Origin: CANJIV01 sp046330225
Lineage (GTDB): Bacteria > Actinomycetota > Thermoleophilia > Solirubrobacterales > Solirubrobacteraceae
Reading direction: 5' to 3'
Assembly (NCBI GenBank): GCA_046330225.1
Contig: JAXLTD010000004.1
Span: forward strand, 124,001 to 188,000
Length of the DNA: 64,000 bases
The translations under genes and the position numbers were made by a program. Under the pieces are notes generated by a model that was given only the letters and a program-made list of their open reading frames with translations, ran no database searches and was not told the origin of the DNA. Position 1 is the stretch's first letter, and every line of letters starts with the position of its first letter. Positions 19,487-28,228 of the stretch are shown in pieces.

Positions 19487-20437
19487 CTAGGCTGCCGCGC
19501 GCTCGAGTGCGCGGTCCAGCAGCCGACCAACCAGATCCTCGAACGCGACGCCGCCGGCCTCGGCGGCCTGCGGCACCAGGCTGGTCTCCGTGAGCCCTGG
19601 CACCGCATCGGCCTCCAGGACGGTCAGCTCTCCGGTCGCGTGGCTCAGCATGAGATCCACTCGGGCAAAGCCGGTGCAGCCGAAGCGTTCGTAGACGGCG
19701 AGCGCCAGCGCGGCCGCTTCGGCCGCCGTGTCCGGGGACAGCGCCGCCGGGCAGTCGAAGCGGGTCTTCCCGATCTCGTACCGGGCCTCGAAGTCATAGG
19801 CATCGCCTTGGGGTATGGCCTCTACGACTGGCAGCGCCTCTGGCCCGTCAGGGCCGTCGAGCACGCCGACGGCGAGATCCCGGCCCGCGACGTGACGCTC
19901 GATCAGGACCCGGCGGTCGTATGACAGCGCCGACATCAGCGCGGCAGGAACGTCCTCCGGTCGCCGGGCGAACCGCACGCCGAGCGCCGAGCCCTGGCTG
20001 GCCGGCTTGACGACGAGCGGGAACTCGAGCCGGTCGCCGATGGCCGGGAGCGCATCAGCGGCGCCGAGCTCGCGGAAGGCGGCCTCGCCGAAGGCGACGA
20101 AGTCCGGCGTGGGGATCCCGACATCGCGGAGGATCGTCTTGGCCACGTCCTTGTTCGCGCAGGTCATGCACGCCGGGGCATCCGACCCGGTGTACGGGAC
20201 GCCGAGGACATCGAGGAGCTCCTGGACAGTGCCGTCCTCGCCCTCGCGGCCGTGGAGCGCGACGAACGCGACCTCCGGATCAGCGTCGCGCAGGCGGCCG
20301 ACGAAGTCCGCGCCGACATCGATTGCCACGGCCTCGTGGCCCAGCCGCTCGAGGGCGTCCTGGACCCGGGCACCGGAGCGCAGCGACACCTGGCGTTCCA
20401 GTGAGCGCCCGCCCTTCAGCACCGCCACGCGGCTCAC
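19487..20437 (-). CDS. ddl: D-alanine--D-alanine ligase
   Basis: A 316 aa ATP-grasp ligase with 'VFVALHGREGEDGTVQELLD'-type substrate motif (here starting VAFVALHGREGEDG, about 56-69), 'PLVVKPASQGSALGV' and the C-terminal 'VLEADAVPGLTETSLVPQ'. It joins two D-alanines for peptidoglycan. The usual 'N.PG' of the last motif reads DAVPG here (Asp-Ala in place of Asn-Thr), so a related D-Ala--X ligase should be considered. GTG start overlapping the upstream aminotransferase stop by four bases. Confidence 0.82.
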   Translation of the reverse strand: MSRVAVLKGGRSLERQVSLRSGARVQDALERLGHEAVAIDVGADFVGRLRDADPEVAFVALHGREGEDGTVQELLDVLGVPYTGSDAPACMTCANKDVAKTILRDVGIPTPDFVAFGEAAFRELGAADALPAIGDRLEFPLVVKPASQGSALGVRFARRPEDVPAALMSALSYDRRVLIERHVAGRDLAVGVLDGPDGPEALPVVEAIPQGDAYDFEARYEIGKTRFDCPAALSPDTAAEAAALALAVYERFGCTGFARVDLMLSHATGELTVLEADAVPGLTETSLVPQAAEAGGVAFEDLVGRLLDRALERAAA

Positions 20438-21825
20438 GCCGGCTCCTCGCCCGAGCGCCGGTGCTGGCGCGGCGCGGGGGCCGGGAGCGGGACGACGTCG
20501 GCCCCAGCCCCGCGCTCGGGGGACCCCTCCGCACGGTCCCGGGCCGGGCCGGCCGCAGGGGTGCGTCCGGTGAGCGTGCCGTACAGGTCGACCTGCTCGC
20601 GCAGCACCTTCCCGATGCGCCGGACGCCTTCGCGGATCTCGTCCTCGTTGACGCCGCTGAAGTTCAGGCGCAGGGACGAGCCGCCGCGTCCGTCCATGAA
20701 CGCGGCCCGGCCCGGCACGAACGCGACGTGCTCGCCGAGCGCGCGGGCGAGGAGGTCGGTCGTGTCGAGGTAGTCGGGCAGCGTGACCCAGACGAAGAGC
20801 CCGCCCTCGGGGCGGGTCCACTCGGCCTCACGCGGGAAGTGCTCGTGCAGGGCGGCGAGCATCGTGTCGCGCCGGGCGCGGTAGATGTCCACGAGCGAGC
20901 CGAGGTAGTCGCGCCAGCGGCCGTGCTCGAAGTAGGCCGCCGCGAAGTGCTGGGTCAGCGACGAGGAGCACAGGTCCGCGGCCTGCTTGCCGATGTTCAT
21001 CTTCTGCAGGACCGGGCCGGGCGCGACCGACCAGCCGAGCCGGATCCCGGGCGAGAGGATCTTCGAGAACGTGCCGAGGTAGATGACGAACTCCCCGCGG
21101 TCGAGCTCGTAGAGGGTCGGGAGCGGGTCGCCTTCGAACCGCAAGAGCCCGTACGGGTTGTCCTCGAGCACCAGCAGCTCGCGCTCGCGGGCCACGCGCA
21201 CGAGGCGCTCCCGGCGGGGCAGCGACAGCGTGACCCCTGCCGGATTCTGGAACGTCGGGATCGTGTAGATGAACTTCGGGCGCCGCCCCTGGCGGTCGAG
21301 CTCGTCGAGCGTGGCCTCGAGCTCGTCCACCCGCATCCCGTCCGCGTCCATGGCGATCTGCACGACGTCGGCCTGGTAGGCCATGAAGGCCGGGACCGCC
21401 CCGGGGTACGTCGGCGCCTCGGCGACGACGACGTCGCCGGGATCGATGAGCGTCTTGCAGACGAGGTCGATCACCTGCTGGCCGCCGGTCGTGACGAGGA
21501 CGTCGTCCGGATCGACGGCGTCCATGCCCTCCGCGGCCATCACGTCGACGATGCAGGCCTTCAGCGACTCGACTCCCTCGGTGGGGGAGTACTGCAGCGC
21601 CCGGGCGCACGACTCCGCGGCGACCCGCTGCATGAGCGCGGCGTAGCTGTCCGGCGGGAAGGTGGAGGTGTCGGGCAGCCCGCCCGCGAGCGAGATGACC
21701 TCGGGGCGCTCGGTAATCGCCATGAGGTCGCGCATCGCCGACGACGTCATGACCTTCGTGCGCTCCGCGAAGAGCGCGGCGTAGCGCTCGAGGTCGCGCG
21801 ACGTCGAGCGCGGACGGCGGGGCAT
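20434..21825 (-). CDS. PLP-dependent aminotransferase, class I/II
   Basis: A 463 aa fold-type I aminotransferase resembling 2-aminoadipate/multi-substrate transaminases. Key pieces: 'LAGGLPDTSTFPP', 'LQYSPTEGVESLK', 'EDNPYGLLRFEG', and the PLP-lysine in 'GTFSKILSPGIRLGW'. A C-terminal Pro/Arg-rich tail of about 40 residues is unusual. Start ATG at 21825; an in-frame ATG at 21879 would add 18 residues but overlaps the divergent gene. Substrate unknown. It is coupled to ddl, hinting at amino-acid supply for the wall, which is only inference. Confidence 0.8.
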   Translation of the reverse strand: MPRRPRSTSRDLERYAALFAERTKVMTSSAMRDLMAITERPEVISLAGGLPDTSTFPPDSYAALMQRVAAESCARALQYSPTEGVESLKACIVDVMAAEGMDAVDPDDVLVTTGGQQVIDLVCKTLIDPGDVVVAEAPTYPGAVPAFMAYQADVVQIAMDADGMRVDELEATLDELDRQGRRPKFIYTIPTFQNPAGVTLSLPRRERLVRVARERELLVLEDNPYGLLRFEGDPLPTLYELDRGEFVIYLGTFSKILSPGIRLGWSVAPGPVLQKMNIGKQAADLCSSSLTQHFAAAYFEHGRWRDYLGSLVDIYRARRDTMLAALHEHFPREAEWTRPEGGLFVWVTLPDYLDTTDLLARALGEHVAFVPGRAAFMDGRGGSSLRLNFSGVNEDEIREGVRRIGKVLREQVDLYGTLTGRTPAAGPARDRAEGSPERGAGADVVPLPAPAPRQHRRSGEEPA

Positions 21826-21901
21826 GGGACGGCGTTCGCCGCCGCCCGCCTGACTCCTGGGCTCGTCGTCTAAGGTCATGCGCCTCCACGGTACCGCCTC
21901 G

Positions 21902-22504
21902 ATGAACCTCTTCCTCGTCATCTGCCAGGGCTGCGGCCTGGCCGCTGCCGCCGGGATCCGGCCCTTCCTTCCCGCGCTCGTCGCGGGCGCCGCCGCGAGC
22001 GCGAACTTCGCGGTCGACTTCGGCGGGACGGACTTCGCGTTCATGGAGCGGGGTCCGTTCCTGCTCGCCGTCGTCGTGCTGCTGGTCCTCGCGGTCCTGG
22101 CCGAGCGCCGGCTCGGATCGGCCCGGATGGAACGGGGACCGGTCGGGGCCGCGATCGCCGGCATCGGACTCGGCCTCGGCGCGCTGCTGTTCGCCGGCTC
22201 GCTGGCCGACGAGGGCTACGCCGCCTGGCCGGGCATCGTCGCGGGCCTGGCCTGCGCCGCAGTCGCCCAGTTCGCGGTGCGCCCGCTGCTGCGCCGCGTG
22301 CGCGAGCGGTTCGAAGCGGCCGACGACCACCAGGCCGCGGCGGCGCTGACCGTCTACGCCGACGGGGCATCGCTCGCCCTCGCCGTCGCGTCGCTCCTCC
22401 TGCCGCCGATCGGCCTCATCGCCCTGCTCGCCCTGATCTGGCTGGCGATCAGCGGTCGCCGGCGCGAGGGCGAGAAGTACGCCGGGCTGCGCAGCCTCCG
22501 ATGA
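21902..22504 (+). CDS. Polytopic membrane protein, DUF4126-like
   Basis: A 200 aa protein with about five to six membrane segments. The N-terminal 'CQGCGLAAAAGIRPFLPAL' resembles DUF4126 family proteins of unknown function. The ATG at 21902 is preferred; an ATG at 21878 is also in frame. It overlaps the following phosphodiesterase gene by four bases and therefore heads the envelope operon running to 27.4 kb. Confidence 0.65.
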   Translation: MNLFLVICQGCGLAAAAGIRPFLPALVAGAAASANFAVDFGGTDFAFMERGPFLLAVVVLLVLAVLAERRLGSARMERGPVGAAIAGIGLGLGALLFAGSLADEGYAAWPGIVAGLACAAVAQFAVRPLLRRVRERFEAADDHQAAAALTVYADGASLALAVASLLLPPIGLIALLALIWLAISGRRREGEKYAGLRSLR

Positions 22505-23985
22505 GCGGTCCCGGCGGGCCGGCGTGGGACGGGCGCAAGCTCGTCCTGGCGGTGATCGACGGCGTCGCGCCCGCGATGCTCGAGCGGGCGATGGCGTCGG
22601 GCCAGGCGCCGGTGCTGCAGCGGCTCGCCGACGCCGGCACCTATGTCGGGGGCATGATCGCCGGCTTCCCATCGGTGACGCCGGTCTGCACGGCGAGCAT
22701 CGTCACGGGCGCCGGCCCGGCCGATCACCACGTGCCGGCGATGTGCTGGTACCACCGCGGCGAGGCGCGCTACGTCGACTACGGCTCGAGCTTCCAGGCG
22801 TCGCGGACGTTCGGGATCCAGCGGTCCCTCACCGACACGATCTACAACCTGAACCTTGCCCACCTCTCGCACGGCACGCCGACGGTGTTCGAGCGGCTCG
22901 ACGACGCCGGGCTGCGGACCGCCGGCACGACGTTCCTCATGTACCGGGGCCGGCACCGGCACGAGGCGGCGGGGGAGACCGGCCTCGCGCGGCTGGTGAC
23001 CTCGACGCTGTTCCGCCACGCCGTCTACGGCCCTCGGGAGTTCTTCTACGCCGACCTGTTCGCGAGCCGGGAGACGGGCTGCCGGTCGCAGCTCGGGCTG
23101 CCGGGCGCCCGCGATGAGCACTCGGGCTGCGTGAGCGCCTACCTGGCCCAGCACGGGCTGTTCGACTTCCTGCTCCTGTCGCTGCCCGACAACGACACCG
23201 CGTCGCACAAGTCCGGGCCCGAGGCCCAGGTGGCCGCGATCGCCGCCGCGGACCGGCAGCTGCGGCGGGTGATGGACGCGGCCGGAGGCGGCGTCGACGC
23301 CTTCCTCGACGGCCATGCGGTGATCGTCGTGTCCGACCACGCCCAGGTGCCCGTCACCGAGCGCTCGCCGCTCCTCGACGCGCTGGGACCCGAGGGTGTG
23401 CTGCAGCCGAACGATCCGCGCCCCGACGAGGCGCGCATTGCCGTGTGCCCGTCGCAGCGCAGCGCGATGGTCTACGCGCTGCGGGAGGAGGATCGGGACG
23501 CGGCGTTCGCCCGGCGGATCGCCGGCCGCCTCGACGACGTCGCGGGGATCGACGTCGTCGCCTGGCTGGACGGGGAGGAGGCGGCGGTGCGCGGCGGCGG
23601 GCGCGAACTGCGCTTCGCGCCCGGGTCCGCGGTCGCCGACGCCGGGGGCGAGCGCTGGGATCTCGACGGGGACCTCGTCGTCCTCGACGCGGTGGCGCAG
23701 GACGGCGCCGTGCGGACGCCGACCTACCCGGATGCGCTCGCCCGGCTGTGGTCGGCCCTCACGTGCCCGACGTCGGGGGAGGTCCTCGTCTCGGCTCGCC
23801 CGGGCGCCGAGTTCGTCGACTGGGGCGGCATCGACCACCTCGGCGGCGGGAGCCACGGGGCGCTCCATGCCGACGACGCCAACGGCATCCTCGTCGCGGC
23901 CGGACTGGACGGCCTCGAGCCCCGCGAGCAGTGGACGCTGCGGGACGTCCTGCCGCTGGTGCTGCGGCATTTCGGTCTGAACTGA
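22501..23985 (+). CDS. Alkaline phosphatase-superfamily phosphodiesterase
   Basis: A 494 aa protein of the type I phosphodiesterase/nucleotide pyrophosphatase family. The metal and nucleophile motifs are visible: 'VIDGVAPAML' (about 15-24), nucleophile Thr in 'FPSVTPVCTASIVTG' (about 55-69), 'LPDNDTASHKSG' and 'VSDHAQ'. No signal peptide, so probably cytosolic or membrane-proximal. The substrate is unknown; its partners (GtrA, GT87 enzymes) suggest a polyprenyl-linked or nucleotide sugar. ATG start, four-base overlap upstream. Confidence 0.8.
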   Translation: MSGPGGPAWDGRKLVLAVIDGVAPAMLERAMASGQAPVLQRLADAGTYVGGMIAGFPSVTPVCTASIVTGAGPADHHVPAMCWYHRGEARYVDYGSSFQASRTFGIQRSLTDTIYNLNLAHLSHGTPTVFERLDDAGLRTAGTTFLMYRGRHRHEAAGETGLARLVTSTLFRHAVYGPREFFYADLFASRETGCRSQLGLPGARDEHSGCVSAYLAQHGLFDFLLLSLPDNDTASHKSGPEAQVAAIAAADRQLRRVMDAAGGGVDAFLDGHAVIVVSDHAQVPVTERSPLLDALGPEGVLQPNDPRPDEARIAVCPSQRSAMVYALREEDRDAAFARRIAGRLDDVAGIDVVAWLDGEEAAVRGGGRELRFAPGSAVADAGGERWDLDGDLVVLDAVAQDGAVRTPTYPDALARLWSALTCPTSGEVLVSARPGAEFVDWGGIDHLGGGSHGALHADDANGILVAAGLDGLEPREQWTLRDVLPLVLRHFGLN

Positions 23986-23986
23986 C

Positions 23987-23992
23987 TACGCT
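23987..23992 (+). promoter_or_regulatory. -10 element of the GtrA gene, leaderless type
   Basis: TACGCT, then seven bases, then ATG at 24000. Confidence 0.4.
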
Positions 23993-23999
23993 TCCCCGG

Positions 24000-24455
24000 A
24001 TGTCCGAGGACTCGACCTTCGCCGCGCCAGCACCCGCCCGCCTGCACACGCGCGTCCGGCACGGGATGCGCAAGCCGCGGAATTGGCTGCAGCTGATGCG
24101 GTTTGCGCTCGTTGGCGCCAGCGGCTACGTCGTGAACCTCGGCGTCTTCGCCTTCTGCGTCCACACGCTGGCGATCGACTACCGGGTCGCCGCGGTGATC
24201 GCCTTCCTCGTCGCGGTGACGAACAACTTCCTGTGGAACCGCGGGTGGACGTTCGCAGCGCGCGACGGGCACGCCGGCTTCCAGGCGGCCCGCTTCTTCG
24301 TCGTGTCGGTCGGGGCCTTCCTCTTCAACCTCGCGCTCCTGCAGCTGCTGGTGGCCGGGGCCGGGATGGCCGAGGTGCCGGCCCAGGCCATCGCCATCGC
24401 CGCTGCCACGCCGCTGAACTTCGTCGGCAACAAGCTCTGGAGCTTCCGCAGGTGA
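24000..24455 (+). CDS. GtrA family membrane protein
   Basis: A 151 aa protein with four membrane segments and the GtrA signatures 'LMRFALVGASGYVVNLGVF' and 'NFLWNRGWTF', closing with 'LNFVGNKLWSFRR'. GtrA proteins are thought to move polyprenyl-linked sugars across the membrane for wall or O-antigen glycosylation. It overlaps the following glycosyltransferase by four bases, and may have its own leaderless promoter. Confidence 0.88.
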   Translation: MSEDSTFAAPAPARLHTRVRHGMRKPRNWLQLMRFALVGASGYVVNLGVFAFCVHTLAIDYRVAAVIAFLVAVTNNFLWNRGWTFAARDGHAGFQAARFFVVSVGAFLFNLALLQLLVAGAGMAEVPAQAIAIAAATPLNFVGNKLWSFRR

Positions 24456-26215
24456 GACGGGCCGCGGCGCTGCTCGCCGCGGGCCTCCTTGCCGCCGGAC
24501 CGGCGGCCGCGCGCGCCGCGGCCCCCGAGGACGAAGGGCCGGCGGCCTCCGCGCCGCGCACGACGGTCACGACCGCGACCACCACCACGACGGTCCCGAC
24601 GGATCCCAACGCGCTGACGTTCCCGGCGTCCCAAACCGAGCGCCCGCCCGGCCACCGGCTGACCGCGCGCCAGGCGATCCGGATCGCGGGCGGCGTCCCG
24701 AAGATCCGGACCGCGCTGCGCCGCCATCCCGCCGCGACGCCGGACGCCTACCTCAAGGGCACGACGCGGTGGCAGATCAGCTGGCTTATCCCCGCGAAGA
24801 AGGGGTCGCTGGACCGCAAGGAGATCGCCCAGGTCACGATCGACGACGCGAGCGGGAAGGTGCTGGAGGCCTGGACCGGGTTCCAGGTGGCATGGTCGAT
24901 GGCCCGAGGCTACCCCGGGGCCTTCGGCCGCAAGGTCAGCGCGTGGTACGTCTGGCTGCCCCTGCTCGCGCTGTTCCTCGCGCCGTTCTTCGACTGGCGC
25001 CGGCCCTTCCGCATGCTGCACCTCGACCTGCTCGTTCTCGCCGGGGGCCTCTCGGTCTCGTGGGCCTTCTTTGCCGCGGGGAACATCGGTCTGTCGGTGC
25101 CGCTGGTCTACCCGGTCCTGCTCTACCTCCTGGTGCGGATGGCGATGCTCGCCCGGCGGCGGGAAGAGCGGAAGGACCCGGGGCCGCTGCGCCTGCTCGT
25201 CCCGGCGACCTGGCTGGCGGTCGCGGTCGTGTTCCTGCTGGCGTTCCGCATCGGCCTGAACGTGACGAACTCCAACGTGATCGACGTCGGCTACTCCGGG
25301 GTCGTGGGCGCGGACCGGATCGGGAGCGGCGAGCGCCTCTACGGCAACTTCCCCGCCGACAACCAGCGCGGCGACACGTACGGGCCGGTCGCCTACGAGG
25401 CCTATGTCCCCTTCGAGCAGATCTGGCCGTGGAGCGGCCGCTGGGACGACCTCCCTGCGGCTCACGGCGCCGCGGTCGCCTTCGACTTGCTCGCGATCGG
25501 GCTGCTGTGGTGGCTCGGGCGGCGCCTGCGCGGGCCGACGCTCGGGGCTGCGCTCGCCTACGCGTGGGCGGCGTGCCCCTTCACGCTCCTGACGATGAAC
25601 TCCAACGCGAACGACGCGCTCGTGGCGGTCCTGCTCATCCTGGCGCTCCTGGTGGCCGCGCGCCCGGCGGCGCGGGGCGCCGCGCTGGCGCTCGCCGGAC
25701 TCACGAAGTTCGCGCCGCTGGCGCTCGGGCCGCTCTTCGCCACCCATCGCCGGGCCCCGGACCGCCCGCTGCGCCTCCGGGAGGTGGCGGCGTACGTCGC
25801 CGGCTTCGCCGTGGCCGCGGCCGTGGCGATGCTGCCCGTGTTCCTCAGCGGCGGGCTCGACGTGTTCCTGGACCGCACGCTCGGCTTCCAGGAGACGCGC
25901 GGGTCGCCGTTCTCGGTGTGGGGCTTCGTCGGGGGCCTCGGGACGCCGCAGGCGGTCGTGAAGGGCGGGGCCGTGGCGATCGCGCTCGCCGCAGCCATCG
26001 TGCCGCGCCGCCGCGACGTGGCCGGCCTTGCCGCGGCCGGGGCCGTCGTGCTCATCGCCGTGCAGCTCGGGGTGACGTACTGGTTCTACCTCTACGTCTC
26101 GTGGTTCCTGCCGTTCGTCTTCGTCGCGCTCCTGGCCCGGTATCGCGAGCCGGGCACCGAGCCGGACCGGCCGCCCGCCGCCGACGAGCCGGCCCGCGTG
26201 CCCGTTCCGGCATGA
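24452..26215 (+). CDS. GT87-like membrane glycosyltransferase with N-terminal PepSY-like domain
   Basis: A 587 aa protein. It has a signal peptide (about 1-23), a Thr-rich linker, and a soluble domain (about 65-160) with 'LTARQAIRIAGGV' and 'EIAQVTIDDASGKVLEAWTG', which resembles PepSY. About ten membrane segments follow, with 'NSNANDALVAVLLILALLVAA' and 'GLTKFAPLALGP', typical of the DUF2029/GT87 C-fold family. GT87 enzymes use polyprenyl-phosphate sugars at the outer face. GTG start overlapping GtrA by four bases; the next gene overlaps by four. Confidence 0.72.
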   Translation: MRRAAALLAAGLLAAGPAAARAAAPEDEGPAASAPRTTVTTATTTTTVPTDPNALTFPASQTERPPGHRLTARQAIRIAGGVPKIRTALRRHPAATPDAYLKGTTRWQISWLIPAKKGSLDRKEIAQVTIDDASGKVLEAWTGFQVAWSMARGYPGAFGRKVSAWYVWLPLLALFLAPFFDWRRPFRMLHLDLLVLAGGLSVSWAFFAAGNIGLSVPLVYPVLLYLLVRMAMLARRREERKDPGPLRLLVPATWLAVAVVFLLAFRIGLNVTNSNVIDVGYSGVVGADRIGSGERLYGNFPADNQRGDTYGPVAYEAYVPFEQIWPWSGRWDDLPAAHGAAVAFDLLAIGLLWWLGRRLRGPTLGAALAYAWAACPFTLLTMNSNANDALVAVLLILALLVAARPAARGAALALAGLTKFAPLALGPLFATHRRAPDRPLRLREVAAYVAGFAVAAAVAMLPVFLSGGLDVFLDRTLGFQETRGSPFSVWGFVGGLGTPQAVVKGGAVAIALAAAIVPRRRDVAGLAAAGAVVLIAVQLGVTYWFYLYVSWFLPFVFVALLARYREPGTEPDRPPAADEPARVPVPA

Positions 26216-27444
26216 GCGCCGCGGCCCAGCCGGCCGGGGGCGGCCTCGCGCGCCTCGGCCGGTCGGTGTGGGCGCCGGCCGCTGTGCTCGTGGTCCTCTG
26301 GTGCGTCGCGACGGCCGTCGGCCCGACGAGCGACACCGGCATCACCGACCTCGGGCTCTACCGCGAATACGGCGAGCACGTCGCGGCGGGCGCGGTGCCG
26401 TACCGGGAGTTCTTCGTCGAGTACCCGCCGCTCGCCCTCGTCCCGATGTGGCTGGCCGGGCTGCCTGGCGGCGGGGCCGACGGCTACGAGGTGGCCTTCG
26501 GCGCGCTGATGCTCGCGGCGGCGCTCGTCGTGCTGGTGCTCTGCGCGCGCCTCGCCCGCGACCGGGCGGCCGTCGCGGCCTGGGCGGTCGCGCTCGCCCC
26601 GCTCGCCGCGGGCGCCTCGGTCCGAACGCACTTCGACCTGCTTCCGGTCGCCCTCGCGCTCGGCGGGCTCCTGGCGCTCACGCGGGCGCGGCCCGGCCTG
26701 GCCTTCGGGCTCCTCGGGGCCGGGGCGATGGCCAAGGTGTTCCCGGCGGTGCTCGTGCCGGTCGGCCTGGCCTGGCTGGCCGGTCGCCGGGAGTGGCGCG
26801 GCGCCGGCCGCGGGCTCGCGGCGTTCGTGGCCGTGGTGGCGGCCATCTCGCTGCCGTTCCTCGGGTCGGGCTACGTGGACGCCTACCGGTTTCACGTCGA
26901 CCGCCCACTCCAGATCGAGTCGACGGGCGCGGTCGCGCTGCTCGTCGCGGGCACGGGGACGGTCACGGGCGTGCAGACGCCGGTCCCCAACGACTTCCGC
27001 TCCAACGCCGTCGAGGGCCGGACGGCTGACGCGCTGGCCGCGGCGGGCCTCGTCCTCCTCGCGGCGGCGCTGGCCTTTGCCTGCTGGCGGGCCTGGGCCC
27101 GGAGCGACGAGCGCGGGCTGCTGCTGGCCGCGGCGGCGGCGCTCCTGGCCTTCATGGCCTTCGGGAAGGTCTTCTCTCCGCAGTTCGCGCTGTGGCTCGT
27201 CCCGGTCGTCGCACTCGCGGCGGCCGGACGGGAGTGGCTGCTGGCGGGCTTCGCCGCCGGCGCGATCGTCCTCACGCAGGTCGAGTTCCCCTCCCGCTAC
27301 TTCGACCTGGTGGCCCGCGACCCGGGCGTCATCGCGCTCGTCGCGGCCCGGGACGCGCTCGTGCTCGCGGCGCTCAGCGTGTGCCTGGCGCGGCTCGCAG
27401 CACCGGCTCGATCGCGTCGGCTCGCCGCGGCGCCGACGCCGTGA
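26212..27444 (+). CDS. GT87/DUF2029-type membrane glycosyltransferase
   Basis: A 410 aa protein with about nine to ten membrane segments. The first extracellular loop has 'DLGLYREYGEHVAAG' followed by 'VPYREFFVEYPPLALVP', the hallmark of GT87 enzymes (acidic residue and YPP motif), and later 'GAGAMAKVFPAVLVP'. It probably transfers a sugar from a polyprenyl phosphate. ATG start overlapping the previous gene by four bases. Its last 71 bases overlap the convergent YmdB-like gene. Confidence 0.8.
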   Translation: MSAAAQPAGGGLARLGRSVWAPAAVLVVLWCVATAVGPTSDTGITDLGLYREYGEHVAAGAVPYREFFVEYPPLALVPMWLAGLPGGGADGYEVAFGALMLAAALVVLVLCARLARDRAAVAAWAVALAPLAAGASVRTHFDLLPVALALGGLLALTRARPGLAFGLLGAGAMAKVFPAVLVPVGLAWLAGRREWRGAGRGLAAFVAVVAAISLPFLGSGYVDAYRFHVDRPLQIESTGAVALLVAGTGTVTGVQTPVPNDFRSNAVEGRTADALAAAGLVLLAAALAFACWRAWARSDERGLLLAAAAALLAFMAFGKVFSPQFALWLVPVVALAAAGREWLLAGFAAGAIVLTQVEFPSRYFDLVARDPGVIALVAARDALVLAALSVCLARLAAPARSRRLAAAPTP

Positions 27445-28177
27445 TCAGGACGCCCATGAGCCAGGGGTCCTCCTCGGAGGTCTCGAAGCGGACGGGCATC
27501 TGGGTCACGAGCGCCTCGAGCGCCTGCTCGCGCTTGACGCCGATGACGCCGCCGCGCGGCCCGGTCATCCCGACGTCGGTGATGTAGGCGGTGCCCCCGG
27601 GCAGGACGCGGGCGTCGGCCGTGGGGACGTGCGTGTGCGTTCCCACCACGGCAGTCGCCCGCCCGTCGAGGTGCCAGCCCATGCCGACCTTCTCGCTCGT
27701 CGCCTCCGCGTGCATGTCCACGAGCACGTGGTCGGCCTTGCCTTCGAGGGCGTGCAGCGCGGCGTCGGCCTCCGCGAAGGCCGAGCGGCCGGCGTTGAGG
27801 AAGAGGTTGCCGGAGAGGTTCACGACCCCGAGCCGGATCCCGCGCTTCTCGACCACGCACCAGCCGCGGCCGGGCTGGCCGCGCAGGTAGTTCGCCGGCC
27901 GCACGATCGCCGGCTGGGTGTCGAGATAGGCGTAGATGTCGCGGTGCCGGTAGGTGTGGTTGCCGAGCGTGATCGCGTCGACGCCGAGCCGCAGCAGCTC
28001 GTCGGCGTTCTTCGGGGTGATGCCGACGCCCCCGGCCGCGTTCTCGCCGTTCACGACGACGAAGTCCAGCGCGAGCTCCTCCCGGAGCCCGGGCAGCAGC
28101 GCCGCCAGCGTGCGCCGGCCGAGGCCGCCGACGATGTCGCCGACGAAGAGCAGCCGCATCGGCGCCGAATCCGCCAT
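27374..28177 (-). CDS. YmdB-like metallophosphoesterase (TIGR00282 family)
   Basis: A 267 aa protein with metal-binding motifs 'LLFVGDIVG' (Asp), 'VVNGENAAGG', 'TLGNHTYR' and 'VVGTHTHVPTAD'. The family hydrolyses cyclic nucleotides or phosphodiesters; Bacillus YmdB affects RNA decay and biofilm. Two ATGs are possible: 28177 (used here) and 28159, where the classic family start 'MRLLFVGD' lies. A TATACA on the - strand ends seven bases before 28177, fitting a leaderless mRNA from that ATG. It overlaps tail-to-tail with the upstream GT87 gene. Confidence 0.88.
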   Translation of the reverse strand: MADSAPMRLLFVGDIVGGLGRRTLAALLPGLREELALDFVVVNGENAAGGVGITPKNADELLRLGVDAITLGNHTYRHRDIYAYLDTQPAIVRPANYLRGQPGRGWCVVEKRGIRLGVVNLSGNLFLNAGRSAFAEADAALHALEGKADHVLVDMHAEATSEKVGMGWHLDGRATAVVGTHTHVPTADARVLPGGTAYITDVGMTGPRGGVIGVKREQALEALVTQMPVRFETSEEDPWLMGVLITASAPRRADAIEPVLRAAPGTR

Positions 28178-28184
28178 CGGGGCG

Positions 28185-28190
28185 TGTATA
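28185..28190 (-). promoter_or_regulatory. -10 element of the YmdB-like gene, leaderless type
   Basis: TATACA on the - strand, seven bases before the ATG at 28177. Confidence 0.45.
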
Positions 28191-28228
28191 GCGGATCGCG
28201 GCGCCCGAGCCGGGTACCGTTCCGCGCC

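Noticed and set aside
26885..26900. GTTTCACGT resembling half a parS site
   Set aside because: It lies inside a glycosyltransferase reading frame and the second half does not match.
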